A DNA stretch of 64,000 nt from Paenibacillus sp. 1011MAR3C5 (GTDB lineage Bacteria; Bacillota; Bacilli; Paenibacillales; Paenibacillaceae): NCBI RefSeq assembly GCF_003591485.1, contig NZ_QZCF01000002.1, positions 868,001 to 932,000 on the forward strand, written 5' to 3'. Positions 44,419-52,684 of the stretch are shown here, piece after piece. Positions within the stretch are counted from its first letter, which is position 1. Each line of letters opens with the position of its first letter. The notes beneath the pieces were generated by a model. It worked only from the letters and a program-made list of their open reading frames with translations. It made no database searches and had not been told where the DNA came from. A program made the position numbers and the translations under genes.

Positions 44419-45177
44419 ATGAATGAGTACGCGAATTCGCTAAAAGAAACACTGACATCCTCATACGAGAAATGTCATCCGCACCAGCACCCTATGTCAA
44501 AAATCCTGAATAAGATTTTACTCGAAAGAAAAGTTGCGCCTTTTGAAACGGTTATGCAACTCCTGATCTCAATGGGTGGCAACAGCCTGTATAAGGAACT
44601 CCTGGAATCGCAGGGCTATGACGTGAACACGGCAACGACGTCTGCTTTTGTTCAGCAAAGGAATAAAATCCTGCCGTCTGCTGTGGAATTCTTGTTTCAC
44701 GCCTTTACGCAAGCGTATACGGATATCAAGGACTACCGAGAATATCGTTTACTTGCCATTGACGGTTCGGATTTACATATCACAACTGACCCGGCGGACA
44801 CGGACACCTATTTTCAAAGCGGGCCGAACACAAAAGGTTTTAATCTTCTGCATTTGAACGCAGCCTATGACCTCTGCAACCGACTTTACGTGGATGCCAT
44901 TGTCCAGCCGCGAAGGTTGTGCAACGAGGGACGGGCGCTAGCTGCTATGGTTGACCGTTCCCCCATTAAAGGTAAAACCATTGTTACGGCTGATAGAGGT
45001 TATGAAAGTTACAACAATTCGCGCATGTTGAGCGCAAAGGGTGGAACTACGTCATACGGGTAAAGGATTTGGATTCCAATGATATCTTTCAGGCTTGCGT
45101 TTTCCCTCTAGCGGGGAGTTTGATCGCGACATTCATTTAATACTCACCAAAAAACAAACCAAATTATCGGCTCCATT
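44419..45177 (+). pseudogene. IS4-family transposase remnant
   Basis: The start ATG 44419 has GAGGAGG at 44402. The frame to 45063 reads like the N-terminal half of an IS4-type transposase, with the catalytic YRLLAIDGSDLHI (first Asp) and TIVTADRGYESYN (second Asp). After 45030 the reading continues in other frames (WNYVIRVKDLDSND, then SGEFDRDIHLILTKKQTK) and fades at about 45177, so the Glu-containing C-terminal part is lost and there are at least two frameshifts. Non-functional. Confidence 0.85.
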
Positions 45178-45561
45178 TTTTTGCAATCTCTTTAATGACA
45201 CTGTCAATTCGCACAGGTTATACAACGGCACGGCAACTCAATCTTGAACTTAATCGGCTGTTGGCAATCGGCATATTCTTGACAGGTGTTACCGTGCTCT
45301 TCATTTGCCGAAAGGTAAAAATATGTCTTCGTTCTATTGAGTTTAAATCATACATAAAATTGAATTTGTGTAAGTGACCCCCCTTTCATTCTTTCAGCGT
45401 TGATAACATGCCTCCCTATCCATTGTGGGTTGGACAACGAACTTCAAACTCTTTGGAAAGGAGATTATGGAACTTATTGAATGAACATGAATTTGCAAGA
45501 TGATTCGAATTTGAATCAATCAGTTTGACCGGCAGTCAATTCTAAGGAGGAATCGTAAAAG
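45178..45561. other. Region downstream of the IS4 remnant
   Basis: No gene seen over about 380 bp. It probably holds the decayed end of the insertion sequence and the promoter of the next gene. AAGGAGG at 45544 belongs to that gene. Confidence 0.5.
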
Positions 45562-46005
45562 ATGATGCAACAGCAACTTATTCCTGATCGTATGATCATA
45601 GGTACCGTGATGAAAAGAGCTTTTATCTCCGTTCTACTGATGGTCGCCCTGTTGGTTTCATTCGTGCCGTCGGCATCCGCTGCTTATTCTTATACGAGCC
45701 CGATCTATAACCTCAGCGGCGGTACCATCTATTTCGGCAACGGAGTAATCGTCAACACCGGCCAATATTACGACACCCTCACCGTCAATGTGTATGAAAA
45801 GGTATGTAATACAACACCCACCTCATCCTGCACGAACGTATGGGTCGGTTCTAAAACCATTTCCCTGTCCTCACAGCAATACATCTATCCTGGCGTATCA
45901 GGAGCTCCTCTTATCCCTATCGTTATAGGAACGACAGCTGGCCAATATTTCTATACGTTGTCCGCTCCCGGTAGCTGGCATGTTATGGCCGGCATCCACA
46001 ATTAA
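45562..46005 (+). CDS. Small secreted protein of unknown family
   Basis: A 147-residue protein from ATG 45562 (AAGGAGG 11 bases upstream); an internal ATG at 45610 would place the signal peptide (MKRAFISVLLMVALLVSF) at the very start. The mature part after ASA is rich in Tyr, Ser, Thr and Gly (YSYTSPIYNLSGGTIYFGNG) with one likely disulfide (Cys in EKVCNTTPTSSCTNVW). It looks beta-rich. No family recognised; its secretion signal is like that of the frameshifted gene at 42867. Confidence 0.75.
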   Translation: MMQQQLIPDRMIIGTVMKRAFISVLLMVALLVSFVPSASAAYSYTSPIYNLSGGTIYFGNGVIVNTGQYYDTLTVNVYEKVCNTTPTSSCTNVWVGSKTISLSSQQYIYPGVSGAPLIPIVIGTTAGQYFYTLSAPGSWHVMAGIHN

Positions 46006-46057
46006 GTGTTAAAAACACACAGCACCTTGTTGACCACTGAAATATGACTAATAAATA

Positions 46058-46260
46058 AAATAGAGGGACTGTCCAAAAGTAGTTTTTTCTCCATGGGATC
46101 GTCCGTATGATTAAAAACAGCAAAAATAAAGGAAGGGCGATGCAGGGGTGCTCCCTTAGCATCGCCATTCCTTTAAACTGCTGTCAGGAATCGCTTTTTC
46201 TTGATTTCTCAGTGACACAAACTTGCCCCAAAGGTAGGCAACAACCGTTGACGCTTGGCA
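46058..46260. mobile_element. Probable insertion sequence end fragment
   Basis: The stretch beginning GAGGGACTGTCCAAAAGTAG resembles the terminal repeat of IS1182-type elements, and the minus strand carries a short frame (SLKEWRC and upstream) like a transposase C terminus. No intact transposase is left. Confidence 0.4.
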
Positions 46261-46266
46261 ACAACT

Positions 46267-46635
46267 TTATTGGCGAATGCTTAAAATATCTCTTGGCGGT
46301 ACGCCCGTACGACGAATCTCGTTAATCTGAGCATTCGTCAAATTGCGTCCTACGAGAACGAGGGAAGAAGTTAAATCGTTGAAATCCCCCAGACTTGATA
46401 CATTCTGATTGCCGCGGAATATACGGAACGAGCCTCGGAAATTAATATCTGAGAATAATACAAGCGTGACTTGTCTTCTATTTACAACATTGCGCAATCT
46501 AAAGCTAGAGAGCTCATCATTGAATGCAAATGCGTTCAAGTCTCTGATAGCTACTCCACCGCGTCTAAATAAAATTCTTCTTCCAGAAAAGTTATTATCT
46601 CTAAACAGTGCCAATCTAACATCTCGATTTGCCAA
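46267..46635 (-). CDS. Beta/gamma-crystallin-like protein
   Basis: A 122-residue protein with two Greek-key motifs. Seen: LALFRDNNFSGRRILF...FNDELSSFRL and LVLFSDINFRGSFRIF...FNDLTSSLVL, each with the calcium-binding pattern (N/D)(N/D)xx(S/T)S (NDELSS and NDLTSS). No signal peptide. The TTG at 46635 is chosen because GGAGG lies 9 bases upstream; TTG 46644 abuts the ribosome site. Microbial members bind calcium and are found in spore coats or stress-related proteins; role here unknown. Confidence 0.82.
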   Translation of the reverse strand: MANRDVRLALFRDNNFSGRRILFRRGGVAIRDLNAFAFNDELSSFRLRNVVNRRQVTLVLFSDINFRGSFRIFRGNQNVSSLGDFNDLTSSLVLVGRNLTNAQINEIRRTGVPPRDILSIRQ

Positions 46636-46829
46636 TTCTATCAACCTCCATATCTGTAATAAAATAGATTATGAAACTTTATAATAGAATGATATGGATA
46701 AGAGTCCTCAGTAAATCGCCTGTTTCGCAAATGGAGGTAAATATATAAGTAGATCATTGGAAATACATGAAAGCGAAAAAAGTAGCCGTCCTCCCTCCGG
46801 GGAATTGACAAGAATTGTTCCTATAAAAC

Positions 46830-46852
46830 AAAAAAACCGCGATTTACGCGGT
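46830..46852 (-). terminator. Minus-strand terminator with ATTTA loop (copy 1)
   Basis: Arms ACCGCG and CGCGGT; minus-strand T7 follows. The same hairpin recurs at 49273 and 56685. Confidence 0.75.
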
Positions 46853-46933
46853 ATTCAATTGAATTGTCTTCTTGACAACCTAAAGATTATTAGAGAAATA
46901 AACAATCCATGTGGATTGATAAAAGGCCACTCT

Positions 46934-47357
46934 TCAATTGCCCCCAAATAATAATAAGAGCCGGGGTGCATTCCCTCCCGGCTCATGTCCATCAACAAGA
47001 TGCTTCAAAATCGGCTTATAAAAGTAATTTTTGTTACAATAATTCATGTCAACTTCATGCCTGACGCCCTCACGCCTTGCTTGTAAAATTCTCCAAAACT
47101 GAAGTTGTATGGTCAACAGCTCCTGCAAGATCCTCTTCTCATAGGCATTTCCACGATTTACAGTAGTGTAGATTACCTCATCTCTATAATTATCTGGCAG
47201 CTTTACAAGTTCCCTTCCATCATTCTCAAGAGTTTCTTGTGCGGGTTGTTCTTGTGTTGGCTGACCAGTGGCACTCATTTCATCGTTCATTTCACCAACA
47301 TTTTCTTCTTTTCCACACCCCGTTATCAGGAGGATGATTGCAAATACGAAGCTGCTA
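46934..47357 (-). CDS. Putative lipoprotein with unclear start
   Basis: Open frame whose only standard start is ATG 47290 (118 residues, MNDEMSATGQPTQEQPAQET...). The frame is open further upstream and reads FVFAIILLITGCGKEENVGE, a lipoprotein signal with lipobox ITGC (Cys codon at 47315-47317), but there is no ATG/GTG/TTG before it, so the start is non-standard or has been lost by mutation near 47355-47370. The mature part is hydrophilic, with a helical middle (NAYEKRILQELLTIQLQFWRILQ). A terminator-like hairpin at 46958-46984 overlaps its end. No family recognised. Confidence 0.5.
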
Positions 47358-47474
47358 CTCGAATTCTTATATTATAAGGCTCCCTCTCAGCGGTAATCGT
47401 CAATGACTCCATGCAGACCGTGAATCTTCTCGCCGAACATACGATTTGGCGGAGGAGACACAGTCGCCTATCGT

Positions 47475-48341
47475 CTACCTGATACTCGCATAGGTACGCA
47501 ATTGTTCGGCCAACTGCTTGAGTTCGGCTATCGCCGAAAGCGAGGGGTTTTCGAGCTGTGCGGCCGTGGAGCTCCGCAAGAAACGCCGCAGCATAGCCAT
47601 GAGCATCCCTACCGGCAGAGTCTGCAACGCAATGAACCCGCGAGGGACCGGCGGCGTCGGCATGGCGATCAGGTTCTGCCTCATGATGCGGATCATGCTG
47701 CGGACTGCGTCCGGTTTGTCGGCTAGCGCTACCGGGCCGCCCGCCGCATTCACCGCTTGCAAGAGTGGCACCTCGAACGCTGCGTGCGTCTTGAGCCAGG
47801 CATCCATCTTTGGCTCGGCCTTGGCTTTGATCCCGGCAGTGCGGAACGCACGCACGATCCGTTCCAGTCGCGGAGTGTTACGACCGTCGGGTTCGCCGAT
47901 CGGCATCGGGACCAGCCGAGTCATGAGACTGGTCGCACGGTAACGGACCACGTCGCCGTCCATCGTGCCTGCGGCCGTGGGGTAGCCGAGCAGCACACGA
48001 TCGTGGCCAATCACCGCACCCAGAGGCTCCGCGCCGGCCGCCCAGTTAAGCATGAACAGCACGTCACCTTCGAAACCGGCGAGTGACTCCAGCACCGTGT
48101 CCACTTGATGGGTGCGGACGAAAACGGCGATCAGGTCGTACTCCCCTGCAGGGTGCTCGACTACTGGCACCGGTACCTGCTTGACGATTGGGCTATCACC
48201 TTCTGCGAGCTGCACACCGTGCCGACGCAGGGCGGCCAGGCGCTCGCCCCGGGCTAGGAGCGAGACGTCGTGTCCAGCCTCATGCATGCGGGCGGATAAC
48301 AAGCTGCCGAGAACGCCGGCTCCGTACACTAGCACTTTCAT
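47475..48341 (-). CDS. Ketopantoate reductase-like dehydrogenase (ApbA/PanE family)
   Basis: A 288-residue NADP-dependent dehydrogenase. Seen: N-terminal nucleotide-binding MKVLVYGAGVLGSLLSARMHEAGHDVSLLARG and the C-terminal helical domain of the ApbA/PanE fold. Family members reduce 2-dehydropantoate; this copy stands alone with a divergent TetR gene and no pantothenate genes, so another keto acid substrate is equally possible. GC content is clearly higher than in neighbouring genes, suggesting separate origin. Confidence 0.85.
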   Translation of the reverse strand: MKVLVYGAGVLGSLLSARMHEAGHDVSLLARGERLAALRRHGVQLAEGDSPIVKQVPVPVVEHPAGEYDLIAVFVRTHQVDTVLESLAGFEGDVLFMLNWAAGAEPLGAVIGHDRVLLGYPTAAGTMDGDVVRYRATSLMTRLVPMPIGEPDGRNTPRLERIVRAFRTAGIKAKAEPKMDAWLKTHAAFEVPLLQAVNAAGGPVALADKPDAVRSMIRIMRQNLIAMPTPPVPRGFIALQTLPVGMLMAMLRRFLRSSTAAQLENPSLSAIAELKQLAEQLRTYASIR

Positions 48342-48462
48342 ATTACACCTCTCCTTCGTACTTTGTTTTCCGCAACTGATTTCGTATTGCCTCCCAGGGA
48401 CTGATGCCTAACGGTTACTTTCATTCTTAATCTCCTCGCATTTTAATATAAGACAATGTGTT

Positions 48463-48478
48463 GTATGATGAATCATAC
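48463..48478. promoter_or_regulatory. Palindromic operator between the reductase and TetR genes
   Basis: GTATGAT and ATCATAC separated by two bases, in the divergent intergenic region; likely the TetR site. Confidence 0.55.
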
Positions 48479-48554
48479 GGCTTTGTTTCAGATTCAACAA
48501 CCAACAATCTTTTTTAATTTGTCGGATGATATCTTGCTAGCGAAAGGAGCAGAA

Positions 48555-49103
48555 ATGAAAAAGCAGCCTGAAATAACGAAAAAAACAAGGCAAACATTTA
48601 TCAGCGTTTTTTGTGAACTTTATTGCCAAAAACCAATAGAGAAAATCACGATACGTGAAATTTCAAACAAGTCTGGATATAATCGAAGCACCTTCTATCA
48701 GTACTTTATCGATGTTTACGATTTACTTAGCTTCATTGAAAACGATATATTAGACTATATTCGGGAGAAATTGAAAAACACAGAGAGAGGTGCTCTAAAA
48801 CCACAGGATATACTCCTGCTTTTTGAGGAAAAAGGGACATACCTGAATGCTTTATTGGGTGATTACGGTAGTTTTCGCTTTATGGAGAAGCTGAAAGGTG
48901 AATTTTTTTCTGATGGACAGAATTATTGCTTACCTATCGATAATTCACTAACACCATATTTAATAGAGTTTCACATCTCGACTTCGTTTTCACTGCTTCG
49001 TCTTTGGCAGCGCAGGCAAAAAGATATTCCCCCAGATGAATTAATTAGTTTGATAAATATGCTATTTACTTCAGGAATATCGGCAGTTACAAAAAACGGT
49101 TAG
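48555..49103 (+). CDS. TetR-family regulator
   Basis: A 182-residue repressor. The start ATG 48555 has GAAAGGAG upstream and gives the normal N terminus KKTRQTFISVFCELYCQKPIEKITIREISNKSGYNRSTFYQYFIDVYDLL, a helix-turn-helix of the group with a short second domain. The longer frame from 48456 would cover the operator. It is divergent from the ketopantoate reductase-like gene and probably controls it. Confidence 0.9.
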   Translation: MKKQPEITKKTRQTFISVFCELYCQKPIEKITIREISNKSGYNRSTFYQYFIDVYDLLSFIENDILDYIREKLKNTERGALKPQDILLLFEEKGTYLNALLGDYGSFRFMEKLKGEFFSDGQNYCLPIDNSLTPYLIEFHISTSFSLLRLWQRRQKDIPPDELISLINMLFTSGISAVTKNG

Positions 49104-49272
49104 CCTGCTTTCTTTATCGATATTCGGAATCTTTTATAGATATTGTAAATGAAAAATCAGTTCTGGTTTATGACTGGCCTTCGCGTTCCCTCATAGGCAC
49201 AGTTTTTTACCTTATAGGCAATAGGCGCACATTCTTGACATTTGGATGTGGAAAAAATTGTTCTTATAAAAT

Positions 49273-49294
49273 AAAAAACCGCGATTTACGCGGT
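49273..49294 (-). terminator. Minus-strand terminator with ATTTA loop (copy 2)
   Basis: Arms ACCGCG and CGCGGT; minus-strand T6 follows. It serves the 36-residue protein gene just upstream. Confidence 0.8.
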
Positions 49295-49317
49295 AGTCAA
49301 TCGGACCTTACATTGAG

Positions 49318-49428
49318 TTATTTTCCAGTGAGTTTATTTTCTATCTCCTTTAAAGATAGGTATATCGCTCGAAGATAGAAAATAATATACAAGAAACCCA
49401 GGATTAAAATTAAGATCAAAAAATTCAT
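49318..49428 (-). CDS. 36-residue single-span membrane peptide
   Basis: ATG 49428 to TAA 49318 on the minus strand with a G-rich ribosome site (GGAAAGGGGGGG) upstream and a terminator 24 bp downstream. The peptide begins MNFLILILILGFLYIIFYLR and ends in a charged tail (SLKEIENKLTGK), the form of small membrane or toxin-like peptides. No family recognised. Confidence 0.6.
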   Translation of the reverse strand: MNFLILILILGFLYIIFYLRAIYLSLKEIENKLTGK

Positions 49429-49573
49429 GATTGCCCCCCCTTTCCATTATTAATGCAGTCTGCAATTGCTACTTCAACCTCAAGTCAATACTAGAACTTT
49501 ATGATAGAGAAGCACCTTTGGTCCGTTCCCCCGAGAATGGTTGCTTCTACCGTTCCTCCGGTTTTTGTATTAA

Positions 49574-49957
49574 TCAAATTTTGATGTTAGTTCGTTCAAT
49601 CTGAGATTCTATTACATCATATAGAGCAAGTTTATAGTTAATTTTATCCAAGTTAAAATAGAGTTCCTTTATGCTTTTCTCAATTTCTTTTTTATGATGG
49701 AGCATCATCATTTTTCGTTCCGAAATCGTCGCGTCCCCTTCTTTATACAAGTATACATACTTCTGAATTTGAGCAATCGGCATTCCTGTTGCTCTAAGTG
49801 CAGTAACAAAGTGTATCCAGCTTAAATCATCTTCGTCATATAACCGTTTGCCATTTTCATTTCTCTTCACATGTGGAAGCAGCCCCTCCTTTTCGTAATA
49901 TCGAAGTGTGGGAGCCGCTATACCTGTCAATTCAGTAACTTCCCTTATAGTCAACAT
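49574..49957 (-). CDS. MerR-family regulator
   Basis: A 127-residue regulator. Seen: MLTIREVTELTGIAAPTLRYYEKEGLLPHVKRNENGKRLYDEDDLSWI (winged helix-turn-helix) and a coiled-coil dimer helix. No cysteine triad for metals, so it belongs to the short aldehyde/stress-type group. It is divergent from an SDR gene, with two copies of its probable operator in between. Confidence 0.92.
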   Translation of the reverse strand: MLTIREVTELTGIAAPTLRYYEKEGLLPHVKRNENGKRLYDEDDLSWIHFVTALRATGMPIAQIQKYVYLYKEGDATISERKMMMLHHKKEIEKSIKELYFNLDKINYKLALYDVIESQIERTNIKI

Positions 49958-49977
49958 AAAAAACTTATCGCCTCCTA

Positions 49978-49993
49978 TTAAAGTGAACTTTAA
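49978..49993. promoter_or_regulatory. MerR operator, copy 1
   Basis: Palindrome TTAAAGTGAACTTTAA next to the merR start, probably for autoregulation. Confidence 0.65.
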
Positions 49994-50114
49994 TCATGTT
50001 AATGGAATATATAACTAAAACATAAAATTTTTATGCTATATAAGATGAGCAAAATAGGACTAAACTGAAGGTTTCATGGTTTTATTATACTTTTAATTTT
50101 TCAGCAAAAAAGTC

Positions 50115-50145
50115 TTGACTTAAAGTGAACTTTATAATCTATGAT
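50115..50145 (+). promoter_or_regulatory. MerR-type promoter of the SDR gene with operator copy 2
   Basis: TTGACT (50115-50120) and TATGAT (50140-50145) are 19 bp apart, the long spacer typical of MerR-activated promoters. The dyad TAAAGTGAACTTTA lies within the spacer. Confidence 0.75.
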
Positions 50146-50186
50146 AGCAATGTAATTAAAAAGAGTTCTGAAAGGATGAAGTTACT

Positions 50187-50942
50187 ATGAAAAATATCTC
50201 AATCGTCACTGGCGGTAGCCGTGGACTTGGTCGCAATACAGCTATCAGTATTGCGCGTCATGGCGGTGATGTCATCCTGACCTATCGTAGCCAAGCCGAT
50301 GAAGCAAAGTCTGTTGTTGCTGAGATCGAATCTCTGGGTCGTAAGGCTGTGGCATTACAACTTGATGTTGGAAACATTGCCAGCTTTACGGCTTTTGTTG
50401 AGACAGTTCGTTCGACCCTGCGGTCTACTTGGGATAGTGCCACTTTCAATCATCTGGTGAATAATGCCGGCCACGGAGAAATGGTAGATTATGCCGAAAC
50501 TACAGAAGCTCAGTTCGACGGCCTGTTTAATGTACATGTCAAAGGCGTATTTTTCTTGACTCAGGCCCTTTTGCCACTTTTTGCAGATGGTGGTCGTATT
50601 GTGAACTTCTCAACGGGACTCACTCGCGTCTCTTTTCCCGGATTCTCCGCCTATTCTGCCGCAAAGGGGGCGGTCGAGATTCTAACCATCTATTTGGCCA
50701 AAGAACTTGGTCACCGAGGTATCACCGCTAATACCATTGCACCTGGAGCAATCGAAACCGATTTTCTTGGAGGTTCTGTACGCGATATTCCTGCTTACAA
50801 TGACACGTTTGCCGCGATGACTGCCCTTGGTCGAGTCGGCGTACCCGACGATATTGGTCCCGTAGTCGCCAACCTGCTTGGATCCGACAATCGCTGGGTT
50901 AATGCGCAGAGAATCGAAGTCTCGGGTGGTCAGAACATCTGA
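50187..50942 (+). CDS. SDR-family oxidoreductase
   Basis: A 251-residue classical short-chain dehydrogenase. Seen: TGGSRGLGRNTAISIARHG (TGxxxGxG), LVNNAG, the catalytic Ser (IVNFSTGLTRVSF) and YSAAKGAVE (Tyr and Lys). Length is standard. Its promoter is of the MerR-activated form and the MerR gene is divergent, so it is likely induced by the MerR effector (reactive aldehydes or drugs in related systems). Substrate unknown. Confidence 0.92.
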   Translation: MKNISIVTGGSRGLGRNTAISIARHGGDVILTYRSQADEAKSVVAEIESLGRKAVALQLDVGNIASFTAFVETVRSTLRSTWDSATFNHLVNNAGHGEMVDYAETTEAQFDGLFNVHVKGVFFLTQALLPLFADGGRIVNFSTGLTRVSFPGFSAYSAAKGAVEILTIYLAKELGHRGITANTIAPGAIETDFLGGSVRDIPAYNDTFAAMTALGRVGVPDDIGPVVANLLGSDNRWVNAQRIEVSGGQNI

Positions 50943-51455
50943 TCGCAAGTAATGGCAGCACGGTCCTAACCATGAACAGGGTTGTTTCCAAACGGTACGA
51001 CAAAACCTAATTAAGTCTATACTCGGGAGTCATATCCGCTTAAACGATCTACAAGTATTAAAGGAGATAGTCTATCCTATCGGTTAAATTTCGTCCATTA
51101 CGGTATTCGGAACAAGTTCTCGTCCTAAGCGGGACTAGAACTTGTTCCAATCTTAAATAGATGAGAACCCATAAGGGTAACGCCTGTTACGTCGGTTTCC
51201 GTAATTACTGGGAGGACGGCTCGGGCTCCGCTGCTTGTTCTCTTTCCGTCTGAACTCACTTTAAACATATAGTCTACGAAATAAAGATTTATAATGAAAC
51301 GGAGGTTTTTACTGCTATCATAAGGGTCGTAGGTCGATTTCTTGCTTAAAATACGTCATTTTACGAAGACAGCGCTCCCAAAGCGTTGTTTTTTATATAT
51401 TTCTATGGCGATGTTCGGCTGACTGCTAACCCAAACGTTCAAGCTGTATCGCTTA
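50943..51455. other. Intergenic region with a strong hairpin
   Basis: No gene seen over about 510 bp. The hairpin at 51109-51148 is listed separately. Confidence 0.5.
51109..51148. other. Long near-perfect hairpin
   Basis: Arms GGAACAAGTTCT (51109-51120) and AGAACTTGTTCC (51137-51148) are perfect inverted repeats; inner GTCC/GGAC extends the stem. No T tract follows, so it is not a usual terminator; it may be an insertion sequence or MITE remnant or an RNA structure. Confidence 0.55.
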
Positions 51456-52061
51456 ATGGCATGTCTCAGTGTTGTCACAAAAAGAAATGAGGAATTCCAT
51501 CAGGAGACAGCCAGAATCATTGGTGCTTCAGAAACCGCTTCTGCATTTTACTTATTGTGGACACAGGCGAAGATTAGAGCTGGCACCTATACTTTGCAAA
51601 CGAAAGCCGGCATGCTGGAAGTAACCCTACATGAAAATGGTGAGGTATTTCTGACGCAAACTCCACCCCATTAAGAACAGTCAAATATTAAAACACATAA
51701 CTCCCGATTTCACGAAAATTTCCAAAATAAGTTTTGATTATCAGGTTGTTGATTACCATCTGTTTACTCTTGATGTGAACCCTGGGGCTTTGGCAGAGTG
51801 CAGAAACTTTGCGTCACTATACGATATCCCGGAAGAAAGCGCAACGGGTACATCCAATGGGGCTCTACTGTGTTACCTCTGGAAAAATAAAAGGCTTCCT
51901 GATGATCCAACCCAGAATATATTCATAAACAAGGCAATTCGATGAATCGTCCATCCGAGATAAAGGCAAGATTGACAATCGATGCTGTAACACAAGGGAT
52001 TTCTAAAGTCCAAGTGGGAGGTAATGCTGCAAGCATCAAACTCAAAACAATTTATATTTAA
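51456..52061 (+). pseudogene. PhzF-family isomerase/epimerase pseudogene
   Basis: Fragments in different frames read as a PhzF protein: TYTLQTKAGMLEVTLHENGE (middle), then NPGALAECRNFASLYDIPEESATGTSNGALLCYLW, and finally RPSEIKARLTIDAVTQGISK with a TAA at 52059-52061. Stops and frameshifts separate them (first at 51674), and the N-terminal part is missing. PhzF proteins resemble diaminopimelate epimerase. Non-functional. Confidence 0.8.
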
Positions 52062-52666
52062 TAAGTGCGGAGCTTCCAAGTTCTCCCGTTGGCGGACGAA
52101 GATAATGCTAGTTCGAGCGCATCTCGAGAGGCATCCTCCAGGAACGCATACTCCAGCCTTACTGAAGGGGCGAGTAGCTGCTTGATAGGCCTGCCGCGTG
52201 CCATCTTTTGAAATGCGTAATATACAATAGTGTTCTTTGCTTCCGAGCCATACAACTCCGGGCTAAGAATCCTCAACATATTAGAGCCCATGCCGATCTC
52301 AGCCTCCCCTTCATTACCGGGACGATAGATTCCTTCAACGATTACTCGCTTCGCCCCGGTTTCCACAGAGATGGTGCTTAAGACTTCGAGATAGCGCTGC
52401 ACCTTCTCCGGTTCATCCTCATAAGTGAGGTAGGCATCGCAGAAGATGATCTGCGTCCCCCGCGCCATTGTCAGCAATTCCTCCAGGTTTCCCGAGGCTC
52501 CACTCACAGTTCGAAGTTGGGCCGGAGATCCTAGCCTCTCCCTCAACATTTTCAGCTTGCGTTCTGAACGGGAATGCGCGATAACCTCCGTCCCCATTTC
52601 CAGTAGACGTGCAACTAGCGAGCTTCCCCAGGGGCGGGCGGCTCTCATTACGATTGCTTTCAACAT
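52058..52666 (-). CDS. NAD(P)-binding Rossmann protein (NmrA/epimerase-like) with altered Gly motif
   Basis: A 202-residue protein from ATG 52666 (GAGG upstream). The N terminus reads KAIVMRAARPWGSSLVARLLEMG where related proteins have GATGxxG; the glycines at the first positions are replaced by Arg and Ala, so cofactor binding may be lost. The rest (VIAHSRSERKLKMLRERLG; VETGAKRVIVEGIYRPGNEGE) fits an extended-SDR fold. It follows the flavin reductase gene by 19 bp and is probably in the same operon. Confidence 0.65.
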   Translation of the reverse strand: MLKAIVMRAARPWGSSLVARLLEMGTEVIAHSRSERKLKMLRERLGSPAQLRTVSGASGNLEELLTMARGTQIIFCDAYLTYEDEPEKVQRYLEVLSTISVETGAKRVIVEGIYRPGNEGEAEIGMGSNMLRILSPELYGSEAKNTIVYYAFQKMARGRPIKQLLAPSVRLEYAFLEDASRDALELALSSSANGRTWKLRTY

Positions 52667-52684
52667 CTTGATCCACCTCACAAT

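Noticed and set aside
46757..46951. 64-codon plus-strand ORF
   Set aside because: It reads through a minus-strand terminator hairpin and has no family match.
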